Source: JAZQHR01 sp045540815
GTDB taxonomy: Bacteria; Bacillota; Clostridia; UMGS1810
Direction of reading: 5' to 3'
Assembly: GCA_045540815.1 (NCBI GenBank)
Contig: JAZQHY010000024.1
Span: 1 to 7,198, forward strand
Length of the DNA stretch: 7,198 nt
A program made the position numbers and the translations under genes. Below the pieces are notes generated by a model. That model searched no databases. It saw only the letters and a program-made list of their open reading frames with translations, and was not told where the DNA came from. This document shows, piece by piece, positions 4,168 to 7,198 of this stretch. The stretch's first letter is position 1. Every line of letters begins with the position of its first letter.

Positions 4168-6792
4168 TTAATCTAAATCAGCAATAGCAGCCTTGATGAG
4201 AGCGATTTTTTCTCTTTCTCTTTCAGCCTGACCCTTAATCTTCTCGATTACAGCTTCTGGGGCTTTAGCCATAAAGCCTTGATTATTTAGCTTGCCCTCG
4301 TCCTGAGCGAGCATTTTCTCAACGGTGGCGAGTTCCTTGTTAAGACGCTTAAGCTCTTCTTCCTTGTCGACGAGGTCGCTCATAGGAATGTAGATTTTAG
4401 CGTCGTTTGTGACAACTGTCACAGCCTTGTCGAGTGTGAACTCGTCGCCGATTTCAATTTCAGTAGCCGAAGCGAGCTTCTTAATAAACTGAATACCATG
4501 GGAGAAAGTATCCTTCTTATCGGTTGCGATGAAGTAGTTTGCTTTCTTTGATGGCGGAACGTTCATCTCGTTACGACGGGTACGGATAGCGGTGATTGCT
4601 TCCATAATAACTTCCATCTGAGAAGAGTCCTCTGGGAAGTTGAGTGCGTCCTCATACTCAGGGTATTTTTCGAGCATAATTGTCTCACCCTGATGAGGGA
4701 GAGTCTGCCAGATTTCCTCAGTAATGAACGGCATAAATGGGTGTAAAAGCTTCAAGATTTTATCAAGTACATAAAGGAGTACCTGACGTGCGTTCTGTGC
4801 TGATTTCGCATCGTCGCCGTTTAATCTCGACTTAGCAAGCTCGATGTACCAGTCGCAGTAGCAGTCCCAGATAAAATCGTAGAGTTTGCTTACAGCGATA
4901 CCAAGCTCGAATTTGTCGAGGTTGTCGGTAACTTCCTTAGCTAATGTGTTTAAAGTAGATAAAATCCACTTATCTTCAAGCTCGAGTGTTTCAGGAAGTT
5001 CACATTTTACATCGTGATCGTCGATGTTCATATGAACGAAACGGGAAGCGTTGTAAAGCTTGTTAGCAAAGTTACGGCAACTTTCAACTCTCTCTTCTGA
5101 GAATCTCATATCGTTACCAGGTGAGTTACCTGTAGCGAGGAAGAAACGTAGCGCGTCTGCACCGTACTTGTCGATAACTTCGATTGGGTCAACGCCGTTG
5201 TTAAGCGATTTGCTCATCTTTCTGCCCTGTGAGTCACGAATGATACCGTGGATAAATACGGTGTTGAATGGTACTTCACCCATATGGTGCATACCTGAGA
5301 AAATCATTCGAGCTACCCAGAAGAAAATGATATCATAGCCTGTAACTAAAGTGTTGGTTGGGTAGAAGTATTTTAAGTCTTCAGCGTCATTTGGCCAGCC
5401 GAGCGTTGAGAATGGCCAGTGCGCTGAACTAAACCATGTATCAAGTGTATCTTCGTCCTGATGTAAATGAGTACAGCCACACTTTGGACAAACTGTTGGA
5501 GCTTCTTTAGCAACTACAGTCTCGCCACACTGTTCACAGTAGTAAGCCGGGATTCTGTGACCCCACCAAAGCTGACGTGAAATACACCAGTCTTTGATGT
5601 TTTCCATCCAGTGGTAGTAGATTTTATCGAAACGTTCAGGAACGAACTTAACTCGACCATCACGTACACACTCGATAGCAGGTTCAGCGAGTGGCTTCAT
5701 CTTTACGAACCACTGCTTTGAAACTCTAGGCTCTACTGTTGTGTGACAACGATAACATGTACCAACGTTGTGAGAATAGTCTTCAATCTCTACTAAGAAA
5801 CCGCCTTCTTCTAAATCTTTAACGATAGCTTTTCTAGCCTCGTAGCGGTCCATACCAGCGTATTTTGGATAGTCCTCAGTGATTTTAGCATCGTCTGTCA
5901 TACAGTTTAAGACTGGGAGATTGTGGCGAAGTCCTACTTCGAAGTCGTTAGGGTCGTGAGCAGGAGTGATTTTAACAACACCTGTTCCGAAATCCATCTC
6001 AACATAATCGTCAGCAACGATAGGAATCTCACGTCCAACGAGTGGAAGAGTTAAAGTCTTGCCGACTAAATCCTTGTATCTTTCATCGTTAGGGTTAACA
6101 GCGACAGCAGTATCACCTAAAAGTGTTTCAGGACGGGTTGTAGCAAGCTCGAGGTAGCCACTACCGTCAGTGAGTGGGTAGCGAAGATGCCAGAAATGAC
6201 CAGCCTGCTCCTCAAACTCAACCTCAGCGTCAGAGATAGATGTCTTACAATGTGGACACCAGTTGATGATTCTCTCGCCCTGATAGATTAAACCTTCGTT
6301 GTAAAGGCGAACGAAAACTTCTTTAACAGCTTCTGAGCAGCCTTCGTCCATAGTGAAACGTTCACGCTCCCAGTCACAGGAGGTGCCGAGCTTTCTAAAC
6401 TGCTTTGTAATACGTGAGCCGTATTCTTCTTTCCAGTCCCAAACACGCTCTAAGAACTTCTCTCTGCCTAAAATTTCTTTTGACAGACCCTCTTTTTTGA
6501 TAGCTTCAACTACCTTAGCTTCAGTAGCGATAGAAGCGTGGTCAGTACCAGGAAGCCAGAGTGCGCAGTAACCCTGCATACGTCTGAAACGAATGAGGAT
6601 ATCCTGTAATGTGTTGTCGAGTGCGTGACCGATATGCAACTGACCTGTGATGTTTGGTGGCGGCATAACGATAGTGTAAGGCTTCTTGTCCTTATCAATT
6701 TCTGCGTGGAAATAGTTGTTTTCCATCCAGAAGTCGTATATCCTGTCTTCAACCTGTTTTGGGTCGTAAGACTTAGCTAATTCTTTAGCCAT
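4168..6792 (-). CDS. valS: Valyl-tRNA synthetase
   Basis: The protein is 874 aa, close to the usual 880, starting MAKELAKSYD. It charges tRNA-Val with valine in the cytosol. Class I signatures are HIGH (53-56) after PPPNITGQL, and KMSKS (525-529). The editing domain that clears mischarged threonine includes TTRPET (218-223) and CMTDDAKIT (about 298). Cysteine pairs C179/C182, C346/C349, C419/C422 and C435/C438 look like zinc-knuckle sites as in other bacterial ValRS. The anticodon-binding helical domain spans about 605-745, and a C-terminal coiled coil about 807-874. The open frame extends 77 codons further upstream, but that part covers a promoter, a terminator and repeats. The ATG at 6790-6792 has AGGGAGG (6801-6807) 8 nt upstream, so it is the start. 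No frameshift or missing key residue was seen. Single-gene transcription unit. Confidence 0.98.
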   Translation of the reverse strand: MAKELAKSYDPKQVEDRIYDFWMENNYFHAEIDKDKKPYTIVMPPPNITGQLHIGHALDNTLQDILIRFRRMQGYCALWLPGTDHASIATEAKVVEAIKKEGLSKEILGREKFLERVWDWKEEYGSRITKQFRKLGTSCDWERERFTMDEGCSEAVKEVFVRLYNEGLIYQGERIINWCPHCKTSISDAEVEFEEQAGHFWHLRYPLTDGSGYLELATTRPETLLGDTAVAVNPNDERYKDLVGKTLTLPLVGREIPIVADDYVEMDFGTGVVKITPAHDPNDFEVGLRHNLPVLNCMTDDAKITEDYPKYAGMDRYEARKAIVKDLEEGGFLVEIEDYSHNVGTCYRCHTTVEPRVSKQWFVKMKPLAEPAIECVRDGRVKFVPERFDKIYYHWMENIKDWCISRQLWWGHRIPAYYCEQCGETVVAKEAPTVCPKCGCTHLHQDEDTLDTWFSSAHWPFSTLGWPNDAEDLKYFYPTNTLVTGYDIIFFWVARMIFSGMHHMGEVPFNTVFIHGIIRDSQGRKMSKSLNNGVDPIEVIDKYGADALRFFLATGNSPGNDMRFSEERVESCRNFANKLYNASRFVHMNIDDHDVKCELPETLELEDKWILSTLNTLAKEVTDNLDKFELGIAVSKLYDFIWDCYCDWYIELAKSRLNGDDAKSAQNARQVLLYVLDKILKLLHPFMPFITEEIWQTLPHQGETIMLEKYPEYEDALNFPEDSSQMEVIMEAITAIRTRRNEMNVPPSKKANYFIATDKKDTFSHGIQFIKKLASATEIEIGDEFTLDKAVTVVTNDAKIYIPMSDLVDKEEELKRLNKELATVEKMLAQDEGKLNNQGFMAKAPEAVIEKIKGQAEREREKIALIKAAIADLD

Positions 6793-6800
6793 AGAAAATT

Positions 6801-6807
6801 CCTCCCT
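6801..6807 (-). promoter_or_regulatory. Ribosome binding site fixing the valS start
   Basis: The minus strand reads AGGGAGG, eight bases, then ATG. It settles the start at 6792 against a longer in-frame extension that reaches 7023. Confidence 0.88.
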
Positions 6808-6829
6808 ATTATAGGTTACATACATCGTT

Positions 6830-6858
6830 ATTATCGCATTTTTAGGCGCATTTGTCAA
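6830..6858 (-). promoter_or_regulatory. Promoter of valS, near consensus
   Basis: The minus strand has TTGACA (6853-6858, perfect -35), a 17-nt spacer and GATAAT (6830-6835, 5 of 6), with TGC just before the -10 (extended -10). Transcription would start near 6823, giving a leader of about 31 nt. Just upstream is a doubled TTTATCTTCG (6865-6874 and 6877-6886), AT-rich and possibly an UP element. Confidence 0.82.
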
Positions 6859-6890
6859 TGATAGCGAAGATAAATACGAAGATAAAAGAA

Positions 6891-6921
6891 AAACAGCGCA
6901 TAGGTAAACTACACGCTGTTT
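6891..6921. terminator. Intrinsic terminator upstream of the valS promoter
   Basis: AAACAGCG (6891-6898) pairs with CGCTGTTT (6914-6921). On the minus strand the hairpin runs into TTTTTCTTTT, and on the plus strand into TTTGTTTTGGTTTTT. It would stop transcripts coming from beyond the right edge before they reach valS, or plus-strand transcripts. It lies upstream of the valS -35, so it is not an attenuator for that promoter. Confidence 0.75.
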
Positions 6922-6947
6922 GTTTTGGTTTTTAAGGATATGATTTT

Positions 6948-7022
6948 TGCGATATTGTAGGGGAGGGTTTCTACTCCCTCCCGTAATGTTGTGATTATTT
7001 TCGCGTGCGACCAGTGGTCGCA
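6948..7022. repeat. Dispersed-type intergenic repeat with two hairpins
   Basis: It opens with TGCGATATTGTAGGGG, shared with 4067-4084. A hairpin GGGAGGG (6961-6967) with CCCTCCC (6976-6982) follows, then a 17-bp palindrome TGCGACCAGTGGTCGCA (7006-7022). No supported gene is present. Together with the next stretch this is non-coding repeat DNA. Confidence 0.65.
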
Positions 7023-7198
7023 TTGAAAATAGAAAGGCTCGGACACTCGGCGCTTAAATATCACGCCTCGTTTGTCCTCGCATCTCTTTCTATTTTCTAC
7101 TGCTCCTCTACCGCTTGCTAAAATCAAGAAGTAAATCACTTTCTTGATTTCTTAACGCGCGGTACTCGGTCGCATTGAAAATCGAAAGGCTCGGACAC
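7016..7198. repeat. 31-bp direct repeat and nested inverted repeats, running off the window
   Basis: A 31-bp sequence at 7016-7046 returns at 7168-7198 with a single difference (A7031 vs C7183), offset 152 bp. The second copy is cut by the window end. Between them a nested hairpin spans 7025-7097: outer arms GAAAATAGAAAG and CTTTCTATTTTC (12 bp, perfect), then GGACA/TGTCC and GGCG/CGCC. A second hairpin has arms AAATCAAGAA (7121-7130) and TTCTTGATTT (7141-7150). I see no credible gene. It could be a palindromic mobile repeat or a structured RNA. Confidence 0.75.

Noticed and set aside
6793..7023. N-terminal extension of valS
   Set aside because: It runs through the valS promoter, a terminator and repeat DNA, does not resemble ValRS, and the ATG at 6792 has an excellent ribosome site.
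6909..7139. 76-codon frame on the minus strand
   Set aside because: It is made of the intergenic repeat and hairpins, crosses the terminator at 6891-6921, and shows no recognisable protein features.
7158..7165. GTACCGCG on the minus strand, part of a T-box core
   Set aside because: The preceding bases (CGA) do not match the AGGGTGG part, no terminator with a U-run follows, and it lies about 300 bases upstream of the mapped valS promoter.
7016..7198. CRISPR repeat pair (31 bp)
   Set aside because: Only two copies are seen, the interval of 121 bases is far too long for a spacer, and it contains further hairpins.

Overview
This window looks like a chromosomal segment of a gut-type, low-to-medium GC Firmicute of the Clostridia (Oscillospiraceae/Ruminococcus-like). 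The signs are a C-terminal type I dockerin, sigma-A-type promoters, strong purine-rich Shine-Dalgarno sites, and dispersed GC-rich hairpin repeats between genes of the kind common in that group. The assignment is an inference from style, not from a marker gene.

Layout, left to right. (1) 1-778 (+): the 3' end of a secreted protein. The visible part is a very acidic Ser/Glu/Asp repeat array of four long units, followed by a two-loop dockerin that would plug the protein into a cellulosome-like or amylosome-like complex. (2) 790-822: a bidirectional terminator shared with the convergent operon on its right. (3) 860-1831 (-): a two-gene operon of a HAD-superfamily hydrolase followed by a small two-helix membrane protein. 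(4) 1832-1945: divergent, back-to-back promoters. (5) 1946-2572 (+): nth, endonuclease III. (6) 2576-2635: two near-identical copies of a 27-bp repeat carrying a 15-bp palindrome, placed just before a promoter. (7) 2700-3971 (+): an AT-rich two-gene cassette. It encodes a small protein with one membrane segment and a 313-aa protein that resembles a tyrosine recombinase with its catalytic residues lost, like the MrpR-type phage repressor. (8) 3984-4146: terminators and GC-rich hairpin repeats. (9) 4168-6792 (-): valS, complete, with a near-consensus promoter and a short leader. (10) 6891-7198: a terminator, then non-coding repeat-rich DNA with a nested hairpin and a 31-bp direct repeat that runs off the window edge.

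Housekeeping genes (nth, valS) are interleaved with accessory material (dockerin protein, AT-rich cassette, repeats). The most interesting part is the cassette at 2576-3971. A plausible reading is a phage-derived, DNA-binding, non-catalytic recombinase that may control its own promoter through the paired palindromes. Nothing in the sequence proves this. No tRNA, rRNA, CRISPR array or complete insertion sequence was seen.
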